From contig CAAGIZ010000113.1 in assembly GCA_900770075.1 (NCBI GenBank), positions 1-9,557 on the forward strand: 9,557 bases of DNA. Direction: 5' to 3'. The stretch's first letter is position 1. Each line of letters opens with the position of its first letter. The translations under genes were made by a program, and so were the position numbers. Under the pieces are notes generated by a model. The model made no database searches. It was not told where the DNA came from and saw only the letters and a program-made list of their open reading frames with translations. Below, piece after piece: positions 1 through 6,075 of this stretch. The stretch is from Spirochaetia bacterium. GTDB lineage: Bacteria; Spirochaetota; Spirochaetia; Treponematales; Treponemataceae.

Positions 1-363
1 GGTTTTTCTCATGAAAAACTCGTAACCTGAAAGCTCTGCCGCAGTCTGTTCTTCGGAAGCGGAGGAGTATTCCTGTTCCTGTGTGCTGAAGAGTGGGGCG
101 TAATCATTTTGCCGAAGGTCTGTTTCTGCTGCGGTGGTGCAGTTCAGGGAAGCGTTATCGTCAGAAACCGTTTCGTCTACTGTGAAAAGTTTTCTGTTGT
201 GGAATTCGTCCCTCTTTCCCTTGTTCCAGTTTTTTACAGCCCGATAGTAGCCTACAATCCTTGCGTAGACTTCTGTTTCGGTGCCGTGAACGTCCCTGAG
301 TTCTTCTTTTAATCCTTCAATCTGTGCATTGAGTTCTTCGATTTTTTTTGTCTGTTCTGTCAT
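1..363 (-). CDS. Separate glycyl-radical C-terminal subunit of class III ribonucleotide reductase (partial, runs off window)
   Basis: The visible part is 121 residues from an ATG at 363, open to base 1. Residues 30-60 match the conserved C-terminal end of class III NrdD: TEVYARIVGYYR, then KNWNKGK, then EF and RKLF. In characterised NrdD proteins (E. coli RVCGYLG, radical on Gly681) this RVxGY loop carries the stable glycyl radical made by the activase NrdG, so Gly38 is the predicted radical residue. Residues 6-24 form a heptad helix (I8, L11, I15, L18, L22). Residues 61-111 are acidic, Ser/Thr-rich and probably a linker. The last residues (SGYEFFMRKT) could begin another folded domain, perhaps a redoxin. 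The gene lies 39 nt after nrdD, which lacks this segment, and has a strong GGGAGG site 8 nt before the ATG. I infer that the two products form one enzyme. I cannot tell whether more of NrdD, a redoxin or NrdG follows beyond the window. Confidence 0.85.
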   Translation of the reverse strand, partial: MTEQTKKIEELNAQIEGLKEELRDVHGTETEVYARIVGYYRAVKNWNKGKRDEFHNRKLFTVDETVSDDNASLNCTTAAETDLRQNDYAPLFSTQEQEYSSASEEQTAAELSGYEFFMRKT

Positions 364-377
364 TTATCTTTCCTCCC
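364..377 (-). promoter_or_regulatory. Strong ribosome binding site of the glycyl-radical subunit gene
   Basis: On the minus strand GGGAGG (377 to 372) is followed by 8 nt and then the ATG at 363. An in-frame TAA occupies 366-364, directly before the ATG. Together these show that translation starts anew here and does not continue from nrdD. Confidence 0.75.
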
Positions 378-402
378 GTCTGTTTTTTTTGTTATGGCTT
401 GT

Positions 403-2538
403 CTATTGCGAGTCTTTCAGCAGGGAATCCCTCTCTGCTTCCAGTTCTGCAAGTTTTTTTCTGAGTTCTGCTTCCTTTTCGCTTTTGCATTTAGGACATT
501 CAAAGTGTTCTCCTGCAATGTAGCCGTGTACAGGGCAGACTGAATAGGTAGGGCTCACCGTAAAATACGGTATCCGGTAGTTTGTAAAGACTTTTTTTAC
601 CAGATCCCGGCAGGCTTTCCAGTCCTTTATCCGCTGTCCAAGATACATGTGGAAGACCGTTCCTCCTGTGTATTTGGTCTGGAGCGGTTCCTGATGGTCG
701 AGGGCTTCAAAGACGTCCGAACTGAAGTCTACGGGAAGCTGGGAACTGTTTGTGTAGTAAGGTTCGGTTTTTCCGCCCGTGATTATGCCCGGATAGTTTG
801 TCTTGTCGTGGCGTGCAAGGCGGTAGGAGGTGCTTTCTGCCGGTGTTGCTTCCAGGTTGAACAGCTCTCCCGTCTTTTCCTGGTAGTCCTGCATCTTCTG
901 CCTCATGTGATCCAGAACCCTGCATGCAAATTCGAAGCCTTTTTTGCCGGTGATGTCTTCTCCCAGAAAGTTAAGGCAGCACTCGTTCATTCCGCAAAGG
1001 CCGATGGTGTTGAAGTGATTGTCCAGAGTTTTCAGATAGCGGCGGGTGTAAGGAAAAAGCCCGTTGTCCAAAAGTTTCTGTATAACCTTGCGCTTTATGC
1101 AAAGGCTCTGTTTTGCCAGATCCATAAGGTAGTCAAGACGGGCAAAAAATTCTTCTTCCGTTTTTGCCAGATAGCCGATTTGAGGAAGGTTTATTGTTAC
1201 GACCCCCAGAGAACCTGTAAATTCGTCTGAACCGAAAAGTCCTCCGCCTCTTTTGCGAAGTTCCCGCTTGTCCAGCCTGAGGCGGCAGCACATGGAGCGC
1301 ACGTCGCTGGGGTTTAAGTCCGAGTTTATGAAATTCTGAAAATAAGGCGTGCCGTATGCGCTTGTTATTTCAAAAAGAAGCCTGGCATTTTCGCTGTCCC
1401 AGCTGAAATCCTTAGTTATGTTGTAGGTCGGAATAGGATAGGCAAAGCCCCTGCCCACTGCATCTCCTTCCAGAAGCAGCTCAAGAAAGGCCTTGTTTAT
1501 CATGTCCATCTCTTTCTGGCAGTCGCCGTATCTGAAATTCTGTTCCCTGCCACCCACTATTGCCTTTTTGTTTTTAAGGTCTTCCGGGCAAACCCAGTCC
1601 AGTGTTATGTTTGTAAAAGGTGCCTGAGAGCCCCAGCGGCTAGGCGTGTTTACGCCGAAAATGTAGCTTTGGATGCACTGTTTTACGCTTTTGTAGTCCA
1701 GGTTGTCGGTCTTTACGAAAGGAGCCAGATAGGTGTCGAAGGAAGAAAAAGCCTGGGCACCTGCCCATTCGTTCTGCATTATTCCGATGAAATTTACTAT
1801 CTGGTTTACAAGAGTTGAAAGATGAGAGGCGGGTTTTGAAGTTATCTTGTCCGTAATTCCTCCCAAACCTTCCTGTATGAGCTGCCTTAAAGACCAGCCT
1901 GCACAGTAGCCGGAGAACATCGACAGGTCGTGGATGTGGAAGGCGCAGGTTTTGTGTGCCTCTGCAATTTCCGGGGTGTAGATGTTTTTAAGCCAGTAGT
2001 TTGCCGTAACTGTTCCTGAATTGTGGAGGATAAGTCCGCCCAGGGAAAAATTGACGTTTGCATTTTCCTTTACCCGCCAGTCCGACTGGGCCAGGTAGCC
2101 GTCCATGGTGGCATTTATGTCCAGCATAAGGGATTTTGAATCCCTGATTGCCTCGTGCTTTGCCCTGTAAAGAATGTAGGCCTTTGCGACTTCCACTTCT
2201 TTTGCTTCGATGAGGACGTTTTCTACTATATCCTGAATTTCTTCAATGGCAGGAATGGAATGTGCCCGCCGTCCTGCTAAAAGAACACGGAGGTTTTCTT
2301 CAACCTTGTCCGTAAGTTCCCTGGACTTTTCAGAATCCGGAATTTTTGAAACGGCTTCTATGGCCTTGTTTATGGCTGCTTCGATTTTTGAGCGGTTGTA
2401 AGGCTCTATTGAACCGTTGCGCTTTACGACCTGCCGCAAAAAGCCTTTTGTTTCCTCTGCGCTGGATGAACCTAAAAAACTTCTCCACTGGGGAAAAATC
2501 GACTGGTCATCATTTTCCGGTGTTTTAAACTCTTCCAT
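403..2538 (-). CDS. nrdD: Anaerobic (class III) ribonucleoside-triphosphate reductase large part, lacking the glycyl-radical segment
   Basis: The enzyme reduces ribonucleoside triphosphates to deoxyribonucleotides without oxygen, in the cytoplasm. The 711 residues hold an N-terminal ATP-cone (about 34-125, with VVKRNGSIEPYNRSKI), the HIHDL and YCAGWSL strand with candidate active-site Cys212, the finger-loop cysteines in RSMCCRLRL (Cys417/Cys418), and the barrel region (GLFGSDEFTGSLG, INLPQIGY). A C-terminal zinc ribbon follows, CPVH at 668-671 and CPKC at 681-684, so one of the four usual cysteines is His. Normal family members continue straight into the RVxGY glycyl-radical loop. This one instead ends in a Leu-rich charged helix (about 686-708) and a TAG stop, and the missing part is in the next gene. 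The start at 2538 has GAGGA 10 nt upstream. nrdR lies 50 nt before it, so the two are probably cotranscribed under NrdR control. On its own this chain should be inactive. Confidence 0.95.
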   Translation of the reverse strand: MEEFKTPENDDQSIFPQWRSFLGSSSAEETKGFLRQVVKRNGSIEPYNRSKIEAAINKAIEAVSKIPDSEKSRELTDKVEENLRVLLAGRRAHSIPAIEEIQDIVENVLIEAKEVEVAKAYILYRAKHEAIRDSKSLMLDINATMDGYLAQSDWRVKENANVNFSLGGLILHNSGTVTANYWLKNIYTPEIAEAHKTCAFHIHDLSMFSGYCAGWSLRQLIQEGLGGITDKITSKPASHLSTLVNQIVNFIGIMQNEWAGAQAFSSFDTYLAPFVKTDNLDYKSVKQCIQSYIFGVNTPSRWGSQAPFTNITLDWVCPEDLKNKKAIVGGREQNFRYGDCQKEMDMINKAFLELLLEGDAVGRGFAYPIPTYNITKDFSWDSENARLLFEITSAYGTPYFQNFINSDLNPSDVRSMCCRLRLDKRELRKRGGGLFGSDEFTGSLGVVTINLPQIGYLAKTEEEFFARLDYLMDLAKQSLCIKRKVIQKLLDNGLFPYTRRYLKTLDNHFNTIGLCGMNECCLNFLGEDITGKKGFEFACRVLDHMRQKMQDYQEKTGELFNLEATPAESTSYRLARHDKTNYPGIITGGKTEPYYTNSSQLPVDFSSDVFEALDHQEPLQTKYTGGTVFHMYLGQRIKDWKACRDLVKKVFTNYRIPYFTVSPTYSVCPVHGYIAGEHFECPKCKSEKEAELRKKLAELEAERDSLLKDSQ

Positions 2539-2588
2539 AGACTGGATTTCCTCATCTTTTATTTTTTTACCGTTTTTTACTAATCTGT

Positions 2589-3083
2589 TCAGACCGGTTT
2601 TTCAGTATGCCTTTTTTTTGCCATGTTTTTCTTTGTAAGGCTGTTTACCTCGGTTATGAACTCGTCAAGGTTTTCAAAGTGCTTGTACACAGAGGCAAAG
2701 CGGATGTATGCCACCTTGTCCGTGTCGTAAAGCCTTTCCAGAACCAGTTCCCCCAGCTCTGAAGTAGAAATTTCCCTGGCTGTCTTGCCTGCAAGAACCG
2801 CCCTGTCTTCTATATCGTTCAGGATGTTTTCAATCATGCTTGTTGAAACAGGACGCTTTTCCAGAGCCCTCTCGATTCCTTTTTCCAGTTTTGCCCGGTC
2901 AAAAGGCTGTCTCCGGCCGTCACGCTTTACGACCATGAAAGGCTTTTCTTCAATGCGCTCGTAGCTGGTAAACCTGTATCCGCAACTGACACATTCCCTG
3001 CGCCTTCGTATGGATTCTCCGTTTGCCATTGTGCGCGATTCTATAACCTTGTCGTCTAAACTTCCGCAGTAAGGACAGCGCAT
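2589..3083 (-). CDS. nrdR: Transcriptional repressor NrdR
   Basis: NrdR is a nucleotide-sensing repressor of ribonucleotide reductase operons. It binds ATP or dATP through an ATP-cone and binds paired NrdR boxes through a zinc ribbon. The 164-residue sequence begins MRCPYCGS and has the zinc ligands CxxC at 3/6 and CxxC at 31/34 (ECVSCGYRF), then the ATP-cone from about residue 49 (MVVKRDGRRQPFDRAKL) to about 139. The tail of about 20 residues (ending KKNMAKKRHTEKPV) is basic and slightly longer than in typical 150-160 residue members. The ATG at 3083 has GAGGGG 7 nt upstream. The gene sits 50 nt before nrdD and 43 nt after lnt. Candidate NrdR boxes overlap its promoter and its ribosome binding site, so self-regulation together with nrdD is likely. 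Confidence 0.96.
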   Translation of the reverse strand: MRCPYCGSLDDKVIESRTMANGESIRRRRECVSCGYRFTSYERIEEKPFMVVKRDGRRQPFDRAKLEKGIERALEKRPVSTSMIENILNDIEDRAVLAGKTAREISTSELGELVLERLYDTDKVAYIRFASVYKHFENLDEFITEVNSLTKKNMAKKRHTEKPV

Positions 3084-3092
3084 AAAACATCC

Positions 3093-3108
3093 CCTCTATG
3101 AATAGTGT
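3093..3108 (-). promoter_or_regulatory. Candidate NrdR box, start-proximal
   Basis: Read on the minus strand this is ACACTATTCATAGAGG. It agrees with the published 16-bp NrdR-box consensus acaCwAtATaTwGwgt at 13 positions, with perfect CTAT/ATAG half-sites. It lies about 10-25 nt downstream of the predicted transcription start and overlaps the GAGGGG ribosome binding site of nrdR. No binding data are available; the call rests on consensus match and position. Confidence 0.5.
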
Positions 3109-3125
3109 TTTTTAGCAGTCTGTTT

Positions 3126-3154
3126 ATCATAAAACACTAAATCTAGACTGGCAA
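3126..3154 (-). promoter_or_regulatory. Predicted sigma70-type promoter for nrdR-nrdD-glycyl subunit
   Basis: On the minus strand TTGCCA (3154 to 3149) and TATGAT (3131 to 3126) are separated by exactly 17 bp. The -10 box overlaps the TGA stop of lnt (3129-3127). Predicted transcription starts near 3119, giving a leader of about 36 nt before nrdR. The spacer holds one candidate NrdR box and a second lies just downstream, which fits a repressible promoter. Confidence 0.55.
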
Positions 3155-4815
3155 TAGAATTCATCGTTTTTTTTGCAAAAAATCAGGAACAGGGTTGCAA
3201 GGACTATAAAGGTAACCGGAAGCCAGTCGCCGAATTGGGATGCAACCGTTACCTGTCTTTCGTAGACGGGGATGGAAACGCTCAGGTGGGACTGTTCAAA
3301 AAGCGGCAGGGAGGCAATTTCTTTTCCGGAGGGAGAAATCACTGTCGTAACTCCGGAATTTGTGCATCGGGCAAGGGTTGTCCTGAATTCAATTGCCCGG
3401 TATGCTGCAACTGCCAGATGCTGGTATTCGGCTGACTGTGTGGCTGACCAGGAATCGTTGGTGATGTTCATGAACAGTTCTGTTCCTGCTGAAAAAAGTC
3501 CCCGGAAAACGTGTCCGAAAGCATCGTCAAAGCAGATGGGGGCGGCAACGAGAACTGTGTTTTTTTCGGCCGGCTTTTTTTCTAAAGAGATTATTTCGTT
3601 TATTGAAGCGTTTTTTGGAGTTGAAAGGGGAATTTCAAAAACCGTGTTTTTTGTTCCTGCTGTCCATCCGTAGGAAAATCCTGCAATTTTTTTTATGAAA
3701 TTCCTTACAGGTTCATAATCCACAAAAGGAATTGCTTCTGCAAAGGGCACCAGATGGATTTTTGAATAGGCTCCGGCATATTCACCGTTTTTGTCGAAAA
3801 GCAGGGCTGCGTTGGAATACTTGTGCTTTTCCCAGTTGAGAATCAGTGCTCCTCCTATTATGAACGGTACTTTTTTTTCTTTTATGTATTTTAGCAGGGG
3901 TTTTTCTTCCGGGTGCGTAAGGTAATAGCCGTGGGAATCCGGCCAGCGCCGGTTCAGGACTCCTTCGCTCCAGACTACCAGATCAGTTTTCTGTTTTTTT
4001 GATGAAAATTCTTTTATCCCTTCGTCGGTAAGAAGCTGGGAAACCTTTATGGCATCCAGTTCGTTTGTGCGGTAGGTGTCCATGTTCTGCTGCACCATGA
4101 CAGTGTTTACCTGTTTGACCGGGAACCTGGGCCTTGTGTACTGGAAAACTCCGTAAACAAGGGTTAGCCCTAAAAGAATAAAAAAGGTTTTTGAGGCAAG
4201 CAGGTAGGAAAAGACACATTCTTTAAGATTGATGATTTTGTTCCGTTCCTGTATGAAAATAATTCCCTGGGCTGTAACCGAAGAAAAAAGCGCAAAGATA
4301 AAGCTTACGCCATATTGCCCGGTGATGTCGGCAATCTGCATCATAACCGGCCATGAAAAAGCCGACATGGACAGGGTGCCCCAGGGATAGCCCAGAAAGC
4401 CTGTTGATTTGCACCATTCGTAGATTACGTACACAGTCGGAAACCAGAAAACTCTTATCAGAGTAAAAAGCCCCGGAAGGTTTCTGTTTTTTTTGGAAAA
4501 CGGAAAGTATAAAAACCAGCCGAGTATTCCTTCGATAAATGCCGTTCCTAAAAGACTTGCTCCCAGGGTAAAAAGAGCCATTCCCTGAAAGTTTTTAAGC
4601 CAGAAACTTGAAAAAAGGTGAACCAGTCCGCCGTGAAGGAAAGACAGGAAAAAAGACTGCCTGTAACTTTCTGTGCGGGAGATTGCTATATATAGAGGAA
4701 TAAGCGCAAAAAGCGCAAAAACCGGACATCCTGTTTTAAAAATTTCGTTTGGAATTGCGAGTGAAAGCAGGACGGAAGAAAAAAAAACCGAAAAAACTTG
4801 TAAAAAACAGAACAT
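3127..4815 (-). CDS. lnt: Apolipoprotein N-acyltransferase
   Basis: Lnt adds the third acyl chain to the N-terminal cysteine of diacylated lipoproteins in the inner membrane. The 562 residues start with several hydrophobic membrane segments (roughly 4-22, 31-46, 80-104, 120-134, 168-188, 209-224). A nitrilase-like periplasmic domain follows (about 236-515), and a final membrane segment lies at 531-547. The nitrilase triad is visible: Glu284 in VVWSEG, Lys352 in YSKIHLVPF and Cys428 in APICFDDAFG, with a second Glu360 in PFAEAIP. Typical members have IC[YF]E after the cysteine; here Asp430 replaces that Glu. The chain is longer than the roughly 510 residues of E. coli Lnt because of loops around 398-418. 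A TAA lies in frame just upstream of the ATG at 4815, so no earlier ATG is available, and no ribosome binding site is seen before it. The end of the gene contains the nrd promoter. Confidence 0.93.
   Translation of the reverse strand: MFCFLQVFSVFFSSVLLSLAIPNEIFKTGCPVFALFALIPLYIAISRTESYRQSFFLSFLHGGLVHLFSSFWLKNFQGMALFTLGASLLGTAFIEGILGWFLYFPFSKKNRNLPGLFTLIRVFWFPTVYVIYEWCKSTGFLGYPWGTLSMSAFSWPVMMQIADITGQYGVSFIFALFSSVTAQGIIFIQERNKIINLKECVFSYLLASKTFFILLGLTLVYGVFQYTRPRFPVKQVNTVMVQQNMDTYRTNELDAIKVSQLLTDEGIKEFSSKKQKTDLVVWSEGVLNRRWPDSHGYYLTHPEEKPLLKYIKEKKVPFIIGGALILNWEKHKYSNAALLFDKNGEYAGAYSKIHLVPFAEAIPFVDYEPVRNFIKKIAGFSYGWTAGTKNTVFEIPLSTPKNASINEIISLEKKPAEKNTVLVAAPICFDDAFGHVFRGLFSAGTELFMNITNDSWSATQSAEYQHLAVAAYRAIEFRTTLARCTNSGVTTVISPSGKEIASLPLFEQSHLSVSIPVYERQVTVASQFGDWLPVTFIVLATLFLIFCKKNDEFYCQSRFSVL
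3134..3149 (-). promoter_or_regulatory. Candidate NrdR box, within the promoter spacer
   Basis: The plus-strand sequence ACACTAAATCTAGACT matches the NrdR-box consensus at 13 of 16 positions and fills the spacer between the predicted -35 and -10 elements. It lies inside the 3' end of lnt. Its centre is 41 bp from the other box, close to four helical turns. NrdR sites typically occur as pairs spaced by a whole number of turns, most often three, so the longer spacing here is slightly unusual. Confidence 0.5.
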
Positions 4816-4824
4816 TATAATATC

Positions 4825-4853
4825 ATTTTATAAGTATTGTTTTTTTTTAGCAA
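4825..4853 (-). promoter_or_regulatory. Predicted lnt promoter, nearly leaderless
   Basis: On the minus strand TTGCTA (4853 to 4848) and TAAAAT (4830 to 4825) are 17 bp apart, with a run of nine A residues starting at the end of the -35 box. Transcription would begin around 4817-4820, only a few bases before the lnt ATG at 4815. This fits the absence of a Shine-Dalgarno sequence there. Confidence 0.4.
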
Positions 4854-4874
4854 GGTTTGCAACAAAAAATGAGT

Positions 4875-4887
4875 GAGGGTGGGTTAT
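4875..4887 (+). promoter_or_regulatory. Ribosome binding site fixing the galactokinase-like start
   Basis: GAGGG (4875-4879) is followed by 8 nt and then ATG at 4888. A GTG at 4873 would also open the frame, but it lies over the Shine-Dalgarno sequence and has no good site of its own, so the ATG is preferred. Confidence 0.65.
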
Positions 4888-6075
4888 ATGGAGCAGACAG
4901 ATTTTGCCAGAAATGAGCATTTACAGGAATATCAGGCAGCGCCTTCAGTCATTGCTGTGGCAAACGGTCGTTTTCACCTCATCGGGGAACACAGCTGGTT
5001 TGCAAAAGACAAGACCCTTTCCATGACCGTCAATCTGCCGGTTTATGTCTGCGTTTCAAAAAGATTCGATTCATCGTTCAGGTTTTATTTTTCCCAGCTG
5101 AAAGACAGAAAGAGGGGATCCCTTACTTCTCAAAAATACAAAAAGGAAGACCGGTGGGCAAATGCAGTTAAGGCTGTAATCTACGGTTTTACTTCCGGGG
5201 GCTTTAACCTTGGGGGAATGGATTTTACCGTTTACTCTCAGGTGCTTCCCTCTGCCGGCTGCGGAATCACCACTGCCATAAAGGTTGCTTCTGCCTATGC
5301 AATCCGTGCCCTTTTCAGCCTTCCCTGTTCGGATTCCCAGATTCTGCAGGTTATAGAAAGGGGAAATAAACTTTTCCTCAATATGGAAAACTATCTGGCG
5401 GACTATTATGCTGCAATAAATTCAAAAGAAGGTTCTCTGGTGCTAACCGATTATGCTAAAGGTTCCTGGGATCTGGTTCCCTTCTCTTTTGAAGACAAGG
5501 TTATCCTTCTTACGGATGCCAGGGTTCCCCGGGTTGAACTTTGGAATGAAGAGTCCATACAGCAGCCGGAAAACGTGCTTCTTTTGGGGGAACTGAAGGA
5601 ACGGAAATCCAACGTTTACGGCGGATGGGTCTATGAAGAAAAACCTTCTGAGGTGAACGATGTCCTGTCTGTCGTTTCCGAAGACAAACGCAGAAGGCTT
5701 CAGTGTATAATGCGGGAACATAAATATGTGCTTGAGGCCCAGAAATCCCTGGCTGCAGGAGAATTCGGCGGTTTTGCCAGGGCAGTAAACCACAGCCACA
5801 TAAACATGCGGGAAGATTACGACCTTTCCTGCCCGGAAATTGACTGGATTTTAAAAAGGCTTCAGGAGATAAATCCCAATGCCCAGGATTCAAGAAATCC
5901 GGTTTCCTGCGGAAGAATTACTGGGAAGGGGTTCGGGCGCATGGCCTTTACCATAATGAACCGTTCGGACGAAGACGCTTTCAGAAAAACCCTTGCTGAA
6001 TACGACCGGATTTTTGGTTTTAAGGCTTCATGTTATGAAGTAAAACCTGCTGACGGGGTACGGGTAATTGAATAA
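4888..6075 (+). CDS. Divergent galactokinase-family GHMP kinase-like protein
   Basis: This is a cytoplasmic protein of 395 residues, similar in length and layout to galactokinase. Motif 1 is GRFHLIGEHSWF (27-38), matching the galactokinase signature GRVNLIGEHTDY, but the sugar-contacting Asp of HTDY is Trp37. Motif 2, normally PxGxGLSSSAA, is PSAGCGITTA (121-130): serines are replaced by threonines, one is lost, and the loop is shifted by a residue. The region that normally holds the catalytic Asp (GIMDQ) reads NMENYLADYYA (165-175), with Glu167 in its place. Motif 3 is TGKGFGRMAF (345-354) instead of GAGFGGC. The fold assignment is firm, but galactose phosphorylation is doubtful. It could be a kinase for another sugar or a non-catalytic sugar or nucleotide sensor. 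It starts the rightward operon and overlaps surE by 8 nt, which suggests coupled translation. Confidence 0.8.
   Translation: MEQTDFARNEHLQEYQAAPSVIAVANGRFHLIGEHSWFAKDKTLSMTVNLPVYVCVSKRFDSSFRFYFSQLKDRKRGSLTSQKYKKEDRWANAVKAVIYGFTSGGFNLGGMDFTVYSQVLPSAGCGITTAIKVASAYAIRALFSLPCSDSQILQVIERGNKLFLNMENYLADYYAAINSKEGSLVLTDYAKGSWDLVPFSFEDKVILLTDARVPRVELWNEESIQQPENVLLLGELKERKSNVYGGWVYEEKPSEVNDVLSVVSEDKRRRLQCIMREHKYVLEAQKSLAAGEFGGFARAVNHSHINMREDYDLSCPEIDWILKRLQEINPNAQDSRNPVSCGRITGKGFGRMAFTIMNRSDEDAFRKTLAEYDRIFGFKASCYEVKPADGVRVIE

Larger units (their letters stand above)
4816..4887. other. Divergent AT-rich intergenic region between lnt and the galactokinase-like gene
   Basis: These 72 bases separate the two divergent operons. 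They carry the predicted lnt promoter on the minus strand. On the plus strand I see only weak -10-like hexamers (TATAAT at 4816, TATAAG at 4829) without a matching -35, so the promoter of the rightward operon is not assigned. No clear operator or terminator hairpin is visible. Confidence 0.6.

Noticed and set aside
109..312. Plus-strand open frame of 67 codons at the left edge
   Set aside because: It is antisense to the glycyl-radical subunit gene, whose protein matches a conserved family.
363..520. A frameshift or sequencing error splitting a normal nrdD
   Set aside because: Both parts are already in the same frame, two separate in-frame stops lie between them, and the small gene has its own ideal ribosome binding site and start codon.
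649..1230. Plus-strand open frame of 193 codons
   Set aside because: It lies fully inside nrdD on the other strand, has no ribosome binding site of note and no recognisable domain, and nrdD is strongly conserved here.
3103..3139. Inverted repeat TAGTGTTTT / AAAACACTA read as an lnt terminator
   Set aside because: The stem is AT-rich with a 19-nt loop and no T-run after it on the minus strand. The promoter and NrdR-box explanation fits better.
3272..3673. Plus-strand open frame of 133 codons
   Set aside because: It is a shadow of the lnt catalytic domain on the opposite strand and does not resemble any family.
4873..4887. GTG start five codons upstream of the galactokinase-like ATG
   Set aside because: The GTG overlaps the Shine-Dalgarno sequence that serves the ATG at 4888 and lacks a site of its own.
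5443..5893. Minus-strand open frames of 118 and 127 codons
   Set aside because: They are antisense shadows of the galactokinase-like gene, with no domain and low-complexity, proline- and arginine-rich content typical of spurious frames.
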